In this document: positions 17,785-28,397 of the stretch, one piece after another
How the letters are laid out: each line of letters starts with the position of its first letter
Position numbering within the stretch: position 1 is the stretch's first letter
DNA from: Lacticaseibacillus baoqingensis
Lineage (GTDB): Bacteria > Bacillota > Bacilli > Lactobacillales > Lactobacillaceae
DNA length: 64,000 bases
Assembly: GCF_003946165.1 (NCBI RefSeq)
Contig: NZ_RHOI01000005.1
Span: forward strand, 1 to 64,000
Direction: 5' to 3'
Translations under genes and position numbers: made by a program
The notes under the pieces: model-generated
What the model was told of the DNA's origin: nothing
The model's input: only the letters and a program-made list of their open reading frames with translations
Database searches by the model: none

Positions 17785-20649
17785 TTAGTGATGCGTGCTT
17801 TGTGCCGCCATCCGTGCTTTATCGCGCGCCAAGATCGGGGCCAGATATTGGCCGGTGTAACTGTTTGGCACTTTCGCCAGCGCTTCAGGCGTGCCGGTTG
17901 CGATCACCGTACCGCCACCGTCGCCGCCTTCAGGGCCAAGATCGATCAGCCAATCTGCCGTCTTGATCACATCTAAATTATGTTCGATCACCAACACGGT
18001 GTTGCCTTCATCCACCAACCGCTGCAAAACATCTAACAACCGGCGAATATCATCGGTATGCAAGCCAGTCGTGGGTTCATCAAGAATATAGAAATTCTTC
18101 CCAGTCGATAATTTTTGCAGCTCAGAGGCTAACTTCATCCGTTGCGCTTCGCCGCCGGACAATGTCGTGGCACTTTGCCCCATCGTCACATAACCCAAGC
18201 CAACATCGATGATGGTCTGAAGCTTCCGGGCGATCTTGGGGATCGGGGCAAAAAACTGCACGGCTTCATCGATCGTCATATCCAAGACATCTGCGATGCT
18301 CTTGCCTTTGTAAGTCACTTCCAAGGTTTCAGAGTTATACCGTTTGCCATGACACACTTCGCAAGGGACATAAACATCAGGCAAGAAGTTCATCTCGATC
18401 TTGATGATACCGTCACCTTTACAGTTTTCACAGCGGCCGCCTTTAACGTTGAAGGAAAATCGTCCTTGGGTGTAACCGCGCAATTTGGCCTCGTTAGTTT
18501 GGGCAAAAAGCGCACGAATATCATTGAACACCCCGGTATAAGTCGCCGGATTCGAACGCGGTGTGCGGCCGATCGGACTTTGATCGATATCCACGAGCTT
18601 CTCGATGTTTTCCCATCCGAGCAGCTGTTTGAATTTCCCCGGTTTGTTCGAGTTGCGGTACAGTTTTTGCGCCAAGGCCCGCTTTAAAATCGAGTTCACC
18701 AACGTCGACTTACCTGACCCAGACACGCCGGTAACGGCGATGAACTTGCCTAAGGGAAAATCAACGTCGATCGCTTTGAGATTATGGTCGGCAGCCCCGA
18801 CGATCCGGATCGTTTTGCCATTACCAGGACGGCGGGACGTGGGCACAGGGATAAATTTCTTCCCTGCCAAATATTGCCCTGTCAGCGACTTGCGTGAACG
18901 CATCACTTGCTTTGGCGTCCCAGCCGCCATGATCTGGCCGCCATTGTCCCCTGCACCTGGGCCCACATCAATGAGATAATCCGCAGCCAGCATGGTGTCT
19001 TCATCGTGTTCGACCACGATCAAGGTATTGCCTAAGTCGCGCATTTTCTTCAAGGAACGGATCAAGCGATCATTATCCCGCTGATGCAACCCGATCGAAG
19101 GCTCATCGAGAATATACAAAACCCCGCTGAGGTTTGACCCGATTTGCGTCGCCAAGCGAATGCGTTGGGCTTCGCCACCAGACAAGGTCCCTGCAGAACG
19201 CGATAAGGTCAAATAATCCAACCCAACGTTTTCTAAGAACGTGAGCCGGTCATTCACTTCCTTCACGATTGGCTGGGCGATCACTCGTTCATTTTCCGAC
19301 AAACTGATCCCTTGGAAAAACGGCAAGGCCTCTTTGATCGATAAGTTGGACGCTTCGGCAATATCGCGTCCTTGGACCTTAACTGCCAACGCCTGCCGGT
19401 TCAACCGCTTCCCATGGCATACCGGGCAAGTCAAGGCAGTCATATATTGGCGCATTTGATCAGACCCGAAGGCATAATTGTTAGAGTGATAACGCCGCTC
19501 GACGTTATTCATGACCCCTTCAAAAGGCGCATCCACGTCACGCACGCCAAAATCACTATCTGCATGAAAATGGAATTCCTTGCCTTGACTGCCATATAAA
19601 ACCAAGTCCTGTTGCTTAGCAGTCAAGTCTTGCCAAGGCTTGTCCATGGGCACACCAAATGCCTCACATGCTTGGCGCAACATCGACGGATAGTAATTAG
19701 CCGTCGCCGAGCTCCATGGCGCCACTGCCCCTTGCGCGATCGTTAACGCAGGATCTGGGATCACCAGATCCACATCCACATCCAGCTTCATCCCCAAGCC
19801 GTCACATTCAGGGCATGCCCCAAACGGCGCGTTGAATGAAAACAGCCGCGGTTCCAAAACGCCAATGGTAAAGCCGCAAAGCGGACAGGCAAAATGTTCA
19901 GAAAAAATCAGCGGTTCTGCCCCGATCACATCAACTGTGGCGTAGCCTTCGCTCAAACGCAAAGCGGCTTCAAACGAATCAAACAAGCGGCTGCGTGCGT
20001 CAGTATCATCATGCTTCACGACGATCCGGTCGATCACGATATCAATATCGTGATTCTTGTTTTTGTCCAGTTCGATATCAGCCGTCGCATCCATCACCTC
20101 GCCATCGACGCGCATGCGCACATAACCTTCACGAATGATCTTTTCTAAGACTTTCTTGTGGGCACCTTTTTTGTGGCGCACGATCGGGCTCAAGATCTGG
20201 ATGCGCGTTCGTTCGTCAAGCTGCTGGACTCGATTGACCATTTGTTCGACACTTTGACTCGTGATCGGGGTGCCATCATTAGGACAAATCGGGTGGCCGA
20301 TACGCGCCCAAAGCAAGCGCAGATAGTCGTTGATCTCAGTGACCGTCCCGACTGTCGACCGCGGATTTTTCGACGTGGTTTTTTGGTCGATCGATATTGC
20401 CGGGCTGAGGCCATCGATCGAGTCCACATCAGGCTTATCCATTTGCCCCAAAAACTGGCGGGCATAGGCAGAAAGGCTTTCAACATACCGGCGCTGGCCT
20501 TCAGCATAAAGCGTATCAAAGGCTAAACTGGATTTGCCGGAGCCGGATAAGCCCGTCATGACCACCAGCTTGTTGCGAGGGATCGACACGTCAATGTCTT
20601 TTAAGTTATGCGCACGCGCACCGTGGATCACAATTTTATCATTTGCCAT
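17785..20649 (-). CDS. uvrA: Excinuclease ABC subunit A
   Basis: Damage-sensing ATPase of nucleotide excision repair. The 954-aa protein has two ABC modules: Walker A GLSGSGKS near residue 33 and GVSGSGKS in the second half, each with an LSGGEAQR signature and a YILDEP Walker B. The zinc-finger cysteines are present (CPLCG...CPEC in the first half; CENCKGDG...CEVCHGKR in the second). It lies one base behind uvrB and depends on the uvrB promoter, with its LexA box. Confidence 0.99.
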   Translation of the reverse strand: MANDKIVIHGARAHNLKDIDVSIPRNKLVVMTGLSGSGKSSLAFDTLYAEGQRRYVESLSAYARQFLGQMDKPDVDSIDGLSPAISIDQKTTSKNPRSTVGTVTEINDYLRLLWARIGHPICPNDGTPITSQSVEQMVNRVQQLDERTRIQILSPIVRHKKGAHKKVLEKIIREGYVRMRVDGEVMDATADIELDKNKNHDIDIVIDRIVVKHDDTDARSRLFDSFEAALRLSEGYATVDVIGAEPLIFSEHFACPLCGFTIGVLEPRLFSFNAPFGACPECDGLGMKLDVDVDLVIPDPALTIAQGAVAPWSSATANYYPSMLRQACEAFGVPMDKPWQDLTAKQQDLVLYGSQGKEFHFHADSDFGVRDVDAPFEGVMNNVERRYHSNNYAFGSDQMRQYMTALTCPVCHGKRLNRQALAVKVQGRDIAEASNLSIKEALPFFQGISLSENERVIAQPIVKEVNDRLTFLENVGLDYLTLSRSAGTLSGGEAQRIRLATQIGSNLSGVLYILDEPSIGLHQRDNDRLIRSLKKMRDLGNTLIVVEHDEDTMLAADYLIDVGPGAGDNGGQIMAAGTPKQVMRSRKSLTGQYLAGKKFIPVPTSRRPGNGKTIRIVGAADHNLKAIDVDFPLGKFIAVTGVSGSGKSTLVNSILKRALAQKLYRNSNKPGKFKQLLGWENIEKLVDIDQSPIGRTPRSNPATYTGVFNDIRALFAQTNEAKLRGYTQGRFSFNVKGGRCENCKGDGIIKIEMNFLPDVYVPCEVCHGKRYNSETLEVTYKGKSIADVLDMTIDEAVQFFAPIPKIARKLQTIIDVGLGYVTMGQSATTLSGGEAQRMKLASELQKLSTGKNFYILDEPTTGLHTDDIRRLLDVLQRLVDEGNTVLVIEHNLDVIKTADWLIDLGPEGGDGGGTVIATGTPEALAKVPNSYTGQYLAPILARDKARMAAQSTHH

Positions 20650-20650
20650 A

Positions 20651-22663
20651 TTACATCTCCGCTTTAAGTTCTAAGATGGTATCCCGCAAGGTCGCGGCTT
20701 GTTCAAAGTCAAGCTTCTTGGCGGCGGCTTGCATTTGCTTTTCAAGGTTGCCGACTAATTGCTGCCGTTCTTTCTTGGTCATATCGGCTAAATCGACTTC
20801 AGCAAAGGTTTTATCTTTATCGGTTTGATCAACATTGCTCGTATCGACGCTTGAAATCGCATCCCGGATCGGTTTAATGATCGTCTTAGGGGTGATATGA
20901 TGCGCTTCGTTGAACGCCTCTTGGATCTGCCGCCGCCGCTTGGTTTCAGAAATCGCTCCTTCCATCGAATCGGTGATCTTATCAGCATACATGATCACTT
21001 TCCCATGGGAATTACGGCTGGCGCGGCCGATGGTTTGGATCAGCGACCGCTCTGCGCGCAAGAAACCTTCTTTATCCGCATCTAAGATCGCGATCAAGGA
21101 CACTTCAGGCACATCGATGCCTTCACGCAATAAGTTGATCCCGATCAATACATCAAATTTGCCTAACCGCAGATCTCTAATGATCTGAGTCCGTTCAAGC
21201 GTCTTGATATCCGAGTGCAAATAACGCACTTTGATCCCCATTTCCTTGAGGTAATCGGTCAGATCCTCCGCCATTTTCTTGGTCAAAGTCGTCACGAAGA
21301 CCCGCTCGTGTTTCTCGATGCGCTGGTTGATCTCCCCAACCAAGTCATCGATTTGCCCCATGATCGGGCGCACCTCGATGAGCGGATCCAGCAACCCAGT
21401 TGGCCGAATGATCTGTTCAGCCACGTCTTTTTTCGGGACGCGATCCATTTCATAAGGCCCTGGCGTCGCCGACACATAGAGGATCTGATGCACATGTTTT
21501 TCAAATTCAGGCAGCATCAGCGGGCGATTGTCCAAAGCACTGGGCAAGCGAAACCCATAATCGATCAGCGTCTGCTTACGCGCCCGGTCGCCGTTATACA
21601 TCCCGCGGACTTGCGGCATGGTCACGTGAGATTCATCCACCATGATCATGAAGTCCTTGGGGAAAAAGTCCAACAGCGTAAATGGCGGCTCGCCTTGCTT
21701 GCGGCCTTCCATATGCCGGGAATAATTCTCGATGCCGTTGGTATAGCCCATTTCTTTAAGCATTTCAAGATCATAATTGGTCCGCTGCTCCAGCCGCTGC
21801 GCTTCAAGCAATTTCCCTTGATCGCGCAATTCGACCAATCGTTCATCCAATTCGGCACTGATGCGGCGGATCCCTTCTTCCAACTGATCATCAGACGTCA
21901 TGAAGTGCGTCGCTGGGAAAATAGCCACATGTTCGCGGTTTCCCACCACTTCGCCAGTCAAGGCATCTACTTCGGTGATCCGGTCGATTTCATCGCCGAA
22001 AAACTCCACCCGGATCGCATGGTCATCGCGACTGGCTGGAAAGATCTCGACGACATCGCCGCGAACACGGAACCGGCCGCGTTGGAAGTCAATATCATTA
22101 CGGTCAAACTGGATATCGACCAACTGCCGCAGCAGCGTATTGCGATCGATCTGCATCCCAACGCGCAGGGATAACACGTGATCACGATATTCGGTCGGAC
22201 TGCCCAAACCAAAAATCGACGACACCGACGCCACCACGATCACATCATTACGTTCCAATAACGCTGATGTGGCGCTATGCCGCAGCTTATCGATTTCATC
22301 GTTGATCGCAGAATCTTTTTCGATATAAGTATCCGAACTCGGCACGTAAGCTTCAGGTTGGTAGTAATCATAATAAGACACAAAATACTCCACCGCATTG
22401 TGCGGGAAAAACTCTTTGAATTCACCGTACAACTGGCCCGCTAAGGTCTTGTTATGCGACAAGATCAAAGTCGGCTTATTCAGATTCGCAATGACGTTAC
22501 TCATCGTAAACGTCTTGCCAGTCCCTGTGGCGCCAAGCAGGATCTGTTCTTTTTCACCATTCAAGAACCCTTGCGTGAGCTTCTTGATGGCTTGCGGTTG
22601 ATCGCCTGCTGGGGCATACGGTGAGACTAAATCAAATTTGCGATCTGCCATTCGTTCGATCAA
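20651..22663 (-). CDS. uvrB: Excinuclease ABC subunit B
   Basis: The helicase-like subunit that verifies damage with UvrA and loads UvrC. The 670-aa protein shows Walker [11 protein letters not shown], the beta-hairpin region [12 protein letters not shown], helicase motifs [23 protein letters not shown] and [10 protein letters not shown], and a C-terminal UVR motif ([18 protein letters not shown]). The start is a TTG 8 nt behind AGGAGG; the in-frame ATG at 22651 is 20 nt away. It heads uvrBA. Its promoter has a LexA box, and a terminator hairpin sits within the leader. Confidence 0.99.
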   Translation of the reverse strand: MIERMADRKFDLVSPYAPAGDQPQAIKKLTQGFLNGEKEQILLGATGTGKTFTMSNVIANLNKPTLILSHNKTLAGQLYGEFKEFFPHNAVEYFVSYYDYYQPEAYVPSSDTYIEKDSAINDEIDKLRHSATSALLERNDVIVVASVSSIFGLGSPTEYRDHVLSLRVGMQIDRNTLLRQLVDIQFDRNDIDFQRGRFRVRGDVVEIFPASRDDHAIRVEFFGDEIDRITEVDALTGEVVGNREHVAIFPATHFMTSDDQLEEGIRRISAELDERLVELRDQGKLLEAQRLEQRTNYDLEMLKEMGYTNGIENYSRHMEGRKQGEPPFTLLDFFPKDFMIMVDESHVTMPQVRGMYNGDRARKQTLIDYGFRLPSALDNRPLMLPEFEKHVHQILYVSATPGPYEMDRVPKKDVAEQIIRPTGLLDPLIEVRPIMGQIDDLVGEINQRIEKHERVFVTTLTKKMAEDLTDYLKEMGIKVRYLHSDIKTLERTQIIRDLRLGKFDVLIGINLLREGIDVPEVSLIAILDADKEGFLRAERSLIQTIGRASRNSHGKVIMYADKITDSMEGAISETKRRRQIQEAFNEAHHITPKTIIKPIRDAISSVDTSNVDQTDKDKTFAEVDLADMTKKERQQLVGNLEKQMQAAAKKLDFEQAATLRDTILELKAEM

Positions 22664-22692
22664 AAGGATTACCTCCTAAACATGTGCCAATA

Positions 22693-22722
22693 AAAAAGTT
22701 GGAACCGAGATCCCAACTTTTA
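22693..22722 (-). terminator. Terminator hairpin lying in the uvrB leader
   Basis: A 9-10 bp stem (AAAAGTTGG / CCAACTTTT) with a loop of about 9 nt and a T-rich tail on the minus strand. It probably ends the HD-domain gene, but it lies downstream of the uvrB -10, so uvrBA transcripts must also pass it. Confidence 0.75.
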
Positions 22723-22732
22723 CCTGCAACGA

Positions 22733-22757
22733 TTATAGCATAGCGAACACACTTTCG
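22733..22757 (-). promoter_or_regulatory. uvrBA promoter with LexA (SOS) box
   Basis: CGAACACACTTTCG (22744-22757) matches the Gram-positive LexA consensus CGAAC-N4-GTTCG with one mismatch. It stands beside an extended -10, TGCTATAAT (hexamer 22733-22738), on the minus strand. Confidence 0.78.
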
Positions 22758-22766
22758 CTACTTTCC

Positions 22767-23411
22767 TCAAGATTGGTCAGCTTGGGCCATGATCGCCCGG
22801 GTCAACTTGGTCAGCATGTCCCGATCCGCAAATTCCTCATTCAGCATATCCGGTAAGATCTCATCAAGAAAATACCGCACGCTCGGCCGTTTTTCAAACG
22901 ACATCACCACCGATAAGCTTTCCGTATAGATATTGACGAAGACACGCTCAGGATTGCCTTTTTCGATTTCACCAAAGGATTCATACAAAAGGTCGATCTT
23001 ATCGGCGATGCTTAAGATCTGCCCTTCTAAGGTATCGTCTTTGCCTTCGCCTAACCGCCGCCGATAAATCGCTTGATAGTCTTCTGGGATCTCGTTTTGA
23101 ATGAAGTTTTCAGTCATCGATTCCTCGACATCCGCCAGCATCGAGCGTAAAGCAGGCGTCGCATACTTGACCGGGGTTTTGATATCGCCAATAAAGCGCT
23201 CGGTATAATCATGATTCAATGCTTTTTCATATAATCGCTGCCAATTCACCGTATTGCCGGCATGTTCTTCGATATCCCCTAATAATTGCGCGATTTCTGC
23301 GACCTTGAAGCTATGCGCGGCAACGCTATGTTCGGCATACTTGAAGAATCCTGGTGCCCGCCGCAATGTCTCTAAATTACTCAGTCCTTGAATAAATTGA
23401 TGCATTCCCAT
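22767..23411 (-). CDS. HD-domain phosphohydrolase, YfbR-like
   Basis: A 214-aa HD-superfamily protein. The metal site is drawn from EHSVAAHSFKVAEIA, NHDYTE and ILSIADKIDLLYESF, giving His / His-Asp / Asp ligands in the usual order. This pattern fits the YfbR-type 5'-deoxyribonucleotidases, but the substrate cannot be read from sequence. The ATG has AGGAGG 8 nt upstream. It lies just upstream of uvrB, and its end overlaps the region with the SOS box, so it is close to but probably not part of the uvrBA unit. Confidence 0.8.
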   Translation of the reverse strand: MGMHQFIQGLSNLETLRRAPGFFKYAEHSVAAHSFKVAEIAQLLGDIEEHAGNTVNWQRLYEKALNHDYTERFIGDIKTPVKYATPALRSMLADVEESMTENFIQNEIPEDYQAIYRRRLGEGKDDTLEGQILSIADKIDLLYESFGEIEKGNPERVFVNIYTESLSVVMSFEKRPSVRYFLDEILPDMLNEEFADRDMLTKLTRAIMAQADQS

Positions 23412-23496
23412 CGCACATACCTCCTATGACCTCGGGTTAAAATTTGACCAATGGTAGCACGAATATCGCTTAAATACAAGCAACTCCGCCAAACCA

Positions 23497-23546
23497 CAAA
23501 AATGGCGTGCAAGCGCGATTCTATCCCTGAATCGGCTTGCACGCCT
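23497..23546 (-). terminator. Intrinsic terminator after phosphoglucomutase
   Basis: An 11-bp perfect stem (GGCGTGCAAGC / GCTTGCACGCC) extended by GATTC / GAATC, followed on the minus strand by a T-run. Confidence 0.85.
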
Positions 23547-23566
23547 GATTTTAACTGTACAACTGG

Positions 23567-25294
23567 CTAAGCTTCAGTCCGAAAAGCGTGCAGCGCCGCT
23601 TCAAATGCGGCTAACTTCTCATCAGCAGCCGCTTCACTATCGGCACTAGTGCCCACATAAAACTTCACTTTTGGCTCAGTTCCTGACGGCCGGATCGCGA
23701 TCCAAGTCCCATCGGTCAACACGTACTTTAAGACATCTGATACCGGCATTGCGATCGGCGTTTGGGTGCCATCAGCTGCGGTGGCAGTTTGGGTTTTGTA
23801 ATCTTGCACTTGAACAACCGCCACCCCGGCAAATTCAGTCGGTTGATGCTCACGGAACTTCGTCATCAATGCCGCCATTTGTTGTTGGCCATCGACGCCT
23901 TCAAAATCCACCCCAACCGTCTTTTCCGCAAAATGCCCATAACGGGTATACAAGGCTTGGATCCCATCCCAAAGGGTCATGTTCTTGGACTTATAATAAG
24001 CGGCCACTTCCGCTAACAAAACGGTCGACTGGATCGCGTCTTTATCGCGTACGAAAGGCTTGATCAAATAGCCATAACTTTCTTCAAAACCAAATAAGAA
24101 CTCGTGGCTCCCGGTTTCTTCATACTGCTTGATCTGATCGCCAATAAACTTAAAGCCGGTTTCCACATCGATCATGGCCACGCCATAGTCTTTGGCGATT
24201 GCTGTCGCCAATTCAGTGGAAACAATGGATTTGACCACTGCCCCATTGGCTGGCAAGGTGCCGGCTTGTTTGCGGGCTTCAAGAATATAGTGCAGCAACA
24301 GACTTGCGATTTGATTCCCGGTCAGCAGCTGATAATGATCCCCTGCCCAAACCGCAGTACCCAGCCGATCAGCATCCGGATCAGTCGCGATCAGCACATC
24401 AGCATGCGACTGCTTGCCGAGATCGATCGCCATATCAAAAGCTTGTGCGAATTCTGGATTAGGAAATGGTACCGTTGCAAATTCTGGATCCGCCACGGCT
24501 TGCTTGGCTACCAGTTGGAAGTGTTCAAAGCCGGCATTGCGCAATACCATTTGGGCAGGGATGCGGCCAGTCCCATGCAGCGGCGTATAGATCAAGGACA
24601 TGTCTTTGCCGACGGTCTTGATCAAGTCGTGATCGATCGTGACGGTGGCAACGGCTTGATAATAAGCCTCGTCCACATCTTCGCCGATCAGCGTCATCAA
24701 ATTTTGATCCCGTAATTCGCGCGTCGTCAGGGTTTCGATGTGGAAAATATCTGTGACCCCGCGCACATATTCGGTGATGCGATCTGATTCTTCAGGCGGC
24801 ATCTGGCCGCCATCAGGACCGTAGATCTTGTAGCCGTTATATTGTTTCGGATTATGGCTCGCCGTGATCATGATCCCGGCGTAGGTCTTCAGGTAACGCA
24901 CCGCAAACGACAATTCTGGTGTTGGTCGCAAGGCATCAAACACAAAACTTGGGATCGCATGTGCCCCTAATACAGCAGCGGCTTCGTGGGCAAATTCTTG
25001 GCTCATATAGCGAGAATCATAAGCAATCGCCACTCCGGCATGCTTTTGTGCCTCTGGCAAGGTATCCATAAAACGGGCCAAACCTTCAGTCGCTTGCCGA
25101 ACGGTGTAAATATTCATCCGGTTGATCCCAGCCCCGATCACCCCGCGCATTCCTGCAGTCCCAAACGCCATTGGGGCGGCAAATGCTTCTTCTTGCTCGG
25201 TGGCTGAGTCAGCCATGGCTTGGAGTTCAACCTGGAGGTCAGGCGTCAGGCTCGGCTCATTCACCCATTGTTGGTAATTTTGTTGATAACCCAT
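23567..25294 (-). CDS. pgcA: Phosphoglucomutase / phosphomannomutase family (alpha-PGM)
   Basis: Interconverts glucose 1-phosphate and glucose 6-phosphate, supplying glucose 1-phosphate for UDP-glucose, dTDP-rhamnose and cell-envelope polymers. Motifs in order: GTAGMRGVIGAGINRMN, the active serine loop TASHNPKQYNGYKIY, metal loop DPDADRLG, sugar-binding GFEESYGYL and phosphate-binding RPSGTEPKVKFY. I take the ATG at 25294 (MGYQQNYQQW, 575 aa) because GGAG lies 9 nt upstream and family members start there; a TTG start 12 codons earlier is possible. It is monocistronic. It is the metabolic link to the rhamnose genes at 51-54 kb. Confidence 0.96.
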   Translation of the reverse strand: MGYQQNYQQWVNEPSLTPDLQVELQAMADSATEQEEAFAAPMAFGTAGMRGVIGAGINRMNIYTVRQATEGLARFMDTLPEAQKHAGVAIAYDSRYMSQEFAHEAAAVLGAHAIPSFVFDALRPTPELSFAVRYLKTYAGIMITASHNPKQYNGYKIYGPDGGQMPPEESDRITEYVRGVTDIFHIETLTTRELRDQNLMTLIGEDVDEAYYQAVATVTIDHDLIKTVGKDMSLIYTPLHGTGRIPAQMVLRNAGFEHFQLVAKQAVADPEFATVPFPNPEFAQAFDMAIDLGKQSHADVLIATDPDADRLGTAVWAGDHYQLLTGNQIASLLLHYILEARKQAGTLPANGAVVKSIVSTELATAIAKDYGVAMIDVETGFKFIGDQIKQYEETGSHEFLFGFEESYGYLIKPFVRDKDAIQSTVLLAEVAAYYKSKNMTLWDGIQALYTRYGHFAEKTVGVDFEGVDGQQQMAALMTKFREHQPTEFAGVAVVQVQDYKTQTATAADGTQTPIAMPVSDVLKYVLTDGTWIAIRPSGTEPKVKFYVGTSADSEAAADEKLAAFEAALHAFRTEA

Positions 25295-25388
25295 TGCACT
25301 CAGCTCCATTTCATATTTGTCTGGTTCCAATCGCTCTAATTGTACTATATCTATCGGCTAAATACGTCCGAAAACGCTTAAACATCCG

Positions 25389-25430
25389 TAAAAAAAACGG
25401 CCATCCCCCGTTTGCCACGGGAGATGGCCA
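25389..25430 (-). terminator. Intrinsic terminator after trxB
   Basis: A long stem (GGCCATC-C-CCCGT / ACGGG-A-GATGGCC, 5-nt loop, one internal mismatch) followed on the minus strand by eight T. Confidence 0.9.
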
Positions 25431-25437
25431 TTCAAGC

Positions 25438-26385
25438 TTATGCGTTCACTTTTAGATCTGCGTCTTGTAACGATTGGATATAATCAAAGACACTTTGGCC
25501 TGCTTGGCCGCCATCACCAACAGCGGTCGTGATCTGCCGCAGCGTTTTCGCCCGCACATCACCAATCGCAAAGATCCCTGGCACCTTAGTCGCCATGGTT
25601 TCGTCTGTTGGGATCCAGCCGGCTTCATCCAAGATGCCAACAGATTCAAAGCCTTCAGTCAATGGCATGATGCCGACATAGATGAACACCCCGCTGGCAG
25701 GGATCACATGGGTTTCGCCGGTTTCTTTATCGGTATACTGCACGCCGGTGACTTTATTCTCATCACCGAGAATGGCTTTTGTATCTGCATTCCAAACAAA
25801 ATTGATCTTCGGATTGGCAAAAGCCCGCTTTTGCAGGATCTGTTGCGCCCGCAAACTGTCGCGCCGATGAACGATCGTCACTTTGCTGGCTAATTGTGCC
25901 AGATAAGTCCCTTCTTCGATCGCCGAATCACCACCGCCGATCACGACCACTTCGCGATCCTTGAAAAAGGCGCCATCACATACCGCACAGTAAGAAACCC
26001 CGCGCCCACTGTAATCTTCTTCTCCCGGGATCCCGAGCTTGCGATGTTCCGCGCCTGTCGCAATGATTACCGCTTTGGCCACATAGTTGCCTTCATCAGT
26101 ATCCACTTCACGCAAATCACCGTTGACCCGAATGGCCGTGACGTTGCCATATGCATACTCAGCCCCAAATTGGGTCGCCCCATCATACATTTTTTGACCA
26201 AGATCTGGCCCAAGGATCGAATTGAACCCCGGATAATTCTCGATCTCCGCAGTATTATTCATTTGGCCACCATAGATCCCGCGGTCCAACATCAACACAC
26301 TGAGATTCGAACGGGACGCATATAATGCCGCCGTCATTCCCCCAGGACCTGCACCAATCACAATCACATCATAAGACTTTGGCAT
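25438..26385 (-). CDS. trxB: Thioredoxin reductase
   Basis: An NADPH-dependent flavoenzyme that reduces thioredoxin. The 315-aa protein has the FAD motif GAGPGGMTAALYASR, the redox pair CAVC (Cys133, Cys136), the NADPH motif GGGDSAIEE and the C-terminal FAD segment FAIGDVR. The ATG has an AAGGAGAG site. It has its own near-consensus promoter, whose -35 overlaps the end of gpsA, so redox control independent of the upstream genes is possible. Confidence 0.98.
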   Translation of the reverse strand: MPKSYDVIVIGAGPGGMTAALYASRSNLSVLMLDRGIYGGQMNNTAEIENYPGFNSILGPDLGQKMYDGATQFGAEYAYGNVTAIRVNGDLREVDTDEGNYVAKAVIIATGAEHRKLGIPGEEDYSGRGVSYCAVCDGAFFKDREVVVIGGGDSAIEEGTYLAQLASKVTIVHRRDSLRAQQILQKRAFANPKINFVWNADTKAILGDENKVTGVQYTDKETGETHVIPASGVFIYVGIMPLTEGFESVGILDEAGWIPTDETMATKVPGIFAIGDVRAKTLRQITTAVGDGGQAGQSVFDYIQSLQDADLKVNA

Positions 26386-26417
26386 GTAATCTCTCCTTTG
26401 CTTACCTTTTGTAAGCT

Positions 26418-26446
26418 ATCATAACCGATATGCTCACTTTTGTAAA
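26418..26446 (-). promoter_or_regulatory. trxB promoter
   Basis: TTTACA -35 (26441-26446) and TATGAT -10 (26418-26423) with a 17-bp spacer on the minus strand. A small hairpin (GCTTAC / GTAAGC) follows in the leader. Confidence 0.75.
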
Positions 26447-27474
26447 CCGGTCACTTGAAAATCAAACTCCGGCTTGCCTGCACGCTGCATCAAATTCGTG
26501 ATCACTTCGCGAATCGGTGCGTCTTGATATAAGACCTGATAAATGGCTTCGGAAATCGGCATTTCCACGCCTAATTCAGCGGCGAGTTCATGGACCACTT
26601 TCGCGGTTGAATAACCTTCAACCACCATCCCCATATTGGCCAATACCGCTTGCACGGTTTGGCCTTGGCCTAAGCCATTGCCGGCTCGCCAGTTGCGGCT
26701 ATGCACGCTCGTACAAGTCACGATCAGATCCCCGACGCCAGACAAGCCGATGAAGGTCATCGGATCAGCCCCCAGTTTGACGCCCAACCGCGTCATTTCC
26801 GCTAACCCGCGCGTCATCAATGCGGCTTTAGTGTTGTCGCCATAGCCCAACCCATGCAAGGCCCCGGCACCAATGGCGATCACGTTTTTTAACGCCGCGC
26901 CCAATTCGACGCCGATCACATCGCTATTGGTATACAACCGAAAATACGGATTCATAAACAGCTTTTGGATCGCAGTGGCTGCCGCCAGTGATTCTGACGC
27001 CGCCGCCAGCGTCGTGATGTCTTTAGTCGCGACATCTTCGGCATGGCTAGGCCCGGAAATCACCACGATCCCGCTATGCAAAGACGCTGGCAGCACATCC
27101 GCCAACACTTGTGAGACCCGGGCTTTGCTGCCGCGTTCCAACCCTTTGGCGGCATGGGCGATGATCGGTTGCGTCCCATTAGCCGCTAATAACGGGCGCA
27201 CCTGCTCGGCCACGCTTCTGACGGCATTGGTCGGCACGACAAACAAGATCACATCAGCATCAGCTACTGCCGCATTGAGATCAACGGTCGCTCGCAGCTC
27301 GGGATGAAACTGAAAATTTGGTAAGTAGTGCTGGTTCGTATGCTGTGTATTGATTTCTGGGATCTGTTTAGGATCGTGCGTCCACAACGCCACTTGCTGC
27401 CCGTTTTCAACCAACAAATTGGCCAACACAGACCCCCATGAACCGGCCCCTAAAACTGCGATTTTCTTAACCAA
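26434..27474 (-). CDS. gpsA: NAD(P)H-dependent glycerol-3-phosphate dehydrogenase
   Basis: Makes sn-glycerol 3-phosphate for phospholipids and teichoic acids. Motifs: N-terminal GAGSWGSVLANLL, the FVVPTNAVRSV segment, catalytic Lys in GAALKNVIAIGAG, and NRNWRAGNGLGQG. The start is most likely a TTG at 27474, 7 nt behind GGAGG, giving 346 aa; the frame continues back to 27498, but that would place the start before the ribosome-binding site. It follows lgt by about 20 nt, so the two membrane-lipid-related genes are cotranscribed with hprK upstream. Confidence 0.97.
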   Translation of the reverse strand: MVKKIAVLGAGSWGSVLANLLVENGQQVALWTHDPKQIPEINTQHTNQHYLPNFQFHPELRATVDLNAAVADADVILFVVPTNAVRSVAEQVRPLLAANGTQPIIAHAAKGLERGSKARVSQVLADVLPASLHSGIVVISGPSHAEDVATKDITTLAAASESLAAATAIQKLFMNPYFRLYTNSDVIGVELGAALKNVIAIGAGALHGLGYGDNTKAALMTRGLAEMTRLGVKLGADPMTFIGLSGVGDLIVTCTSVHSRNWRAGNGLGQGQTVQAVLANMGMVVEGYSTAKVVHELAAELGVEMPISEAIYQVLYQDAPIREVITNLMQRAGKPEFDFQVTGLQK

Positions 27475-27494
27475 ATCCGTTCCTCCTTCAACTT

Positions 27495-28322
27495 TCAAGC
27501 ATTGACCCGCGTCAGCGGATCCCCATCAAGATACCAATCGGTCGCTTGGCGGCGCCGATAAATGACCAAGCCTAAGGCCGCTACGAACAAAATGATCGAC
27601 AACGCTTGCGAGACCCGCAAACCCGGCATCAAATACAAGCTGTCTGTCCGCATCCCTTCAACAAAAAAGCGCCCAAACGCATACCACATCACATAGCTCA
27701 AAAAGACCTCGCCTTGCTTGAACCACCCGCGATGATGGCGAATGCTCATGAGTAAGATAAACCCAGTCAAATTCCATAATGACTCATATAAAAACGTAGG
27801 CTGGCGATAAGCGCCGCCGATATTCATCTGCTGGATGATAAACTCAGGCAAATGCAACCCGCGTAAATAAGCGAGTGTCGTTTTGGCCCCGAAAGCTTCT
27901 TGATTCATGAAGTTGCCCCAACGTCCGATACTTTGTGCGATCATCACGGTAGGCGCGGCGATATCAAGCACCAGCCAAGCTGGCAGCCACTTGATTCGAC
28001 AATAGATCAAAAACACGATGACACTGGCGATCAAGGCGCCGTAGATCGCGATCCCGCCATGCCAGATCGCAATGATCTCGCCGGGATGAGCGGCATAATA
28101 AGGCCATTCAAATGCCACATAATACGCCCGTGCGCCGATCAAGGCAAACGGTAACGCCCACAAGACCAAATTCATAATGTGATCATCATTGATCCCGCGC
28201 CGCACGGCTTCTTTCATAGCCAACCACACGGCTAGCAACACCCCGCAAGCAATGATAATACCATACCAATGGATCTCTAGTCCCCCGATCGATAAGGCGA
28301 TCGGATTCAACGCTGCTAACAT
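27495..28322 (-). CDS. lgt: Prolipoprotein diacylglyceryl transferase
   Basis: Transfers diacylglycerol from phosphatidylglycerol to the lipobox Cys of prolipoproteins in the membrane. The 275-aa protein has about seven membrane segments and the Lgt signature [23 protein letters not shown] and [12 protein letters not shown] are also conserved. In this window its substrates include both PstS lipoproteins. The hprK-lgt-gpsA order is common in Bacilli. Confidence 0.98.
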   Translation of the reverse strand: MLAALNPIALSIGGLEIHWYGIIIACGVLLAVWLAMKEAVRRGINDDHIMNLVLWALPFALIGARAYYVAFEWPYYAAHPGEIIAIWHGGIAIYGALIASVIVFLIYCRIKWLPAWLVLDIAAPTVMIAQSIGRWGNFMNQEAFGAKTTLAYLRGLHLPEFIIQQMNIGGAYRQPTFLYESLWNLTGFILLMSIRHHRGWFKQGEVFLSYVMWYAFGRFFVEGMRTDSLYLMPGLRVSQALSIILFVAALGLVIYRRRQATDWYLDGDPLTRVNA

Positions 28323-28397
28323 GTCTTCACTCCTTAACGCACACGTGGGTGCAAAAACCGCCGGCTAATACCCGCGCTTTACACCCACGCATACAAT

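Noticed and set aside
21215-22174. A 319-residue plus-strand frame opposite uvrB
   Set aside because: It lies wholly inside uvrB, is rich in His and Ile as antisense frames are, and has no start signal.
22693-22722. T-box or riboswitch in the uvrB leader
   Set aside because: The T-box consensus is absent; the hairpin is a plain terminator.
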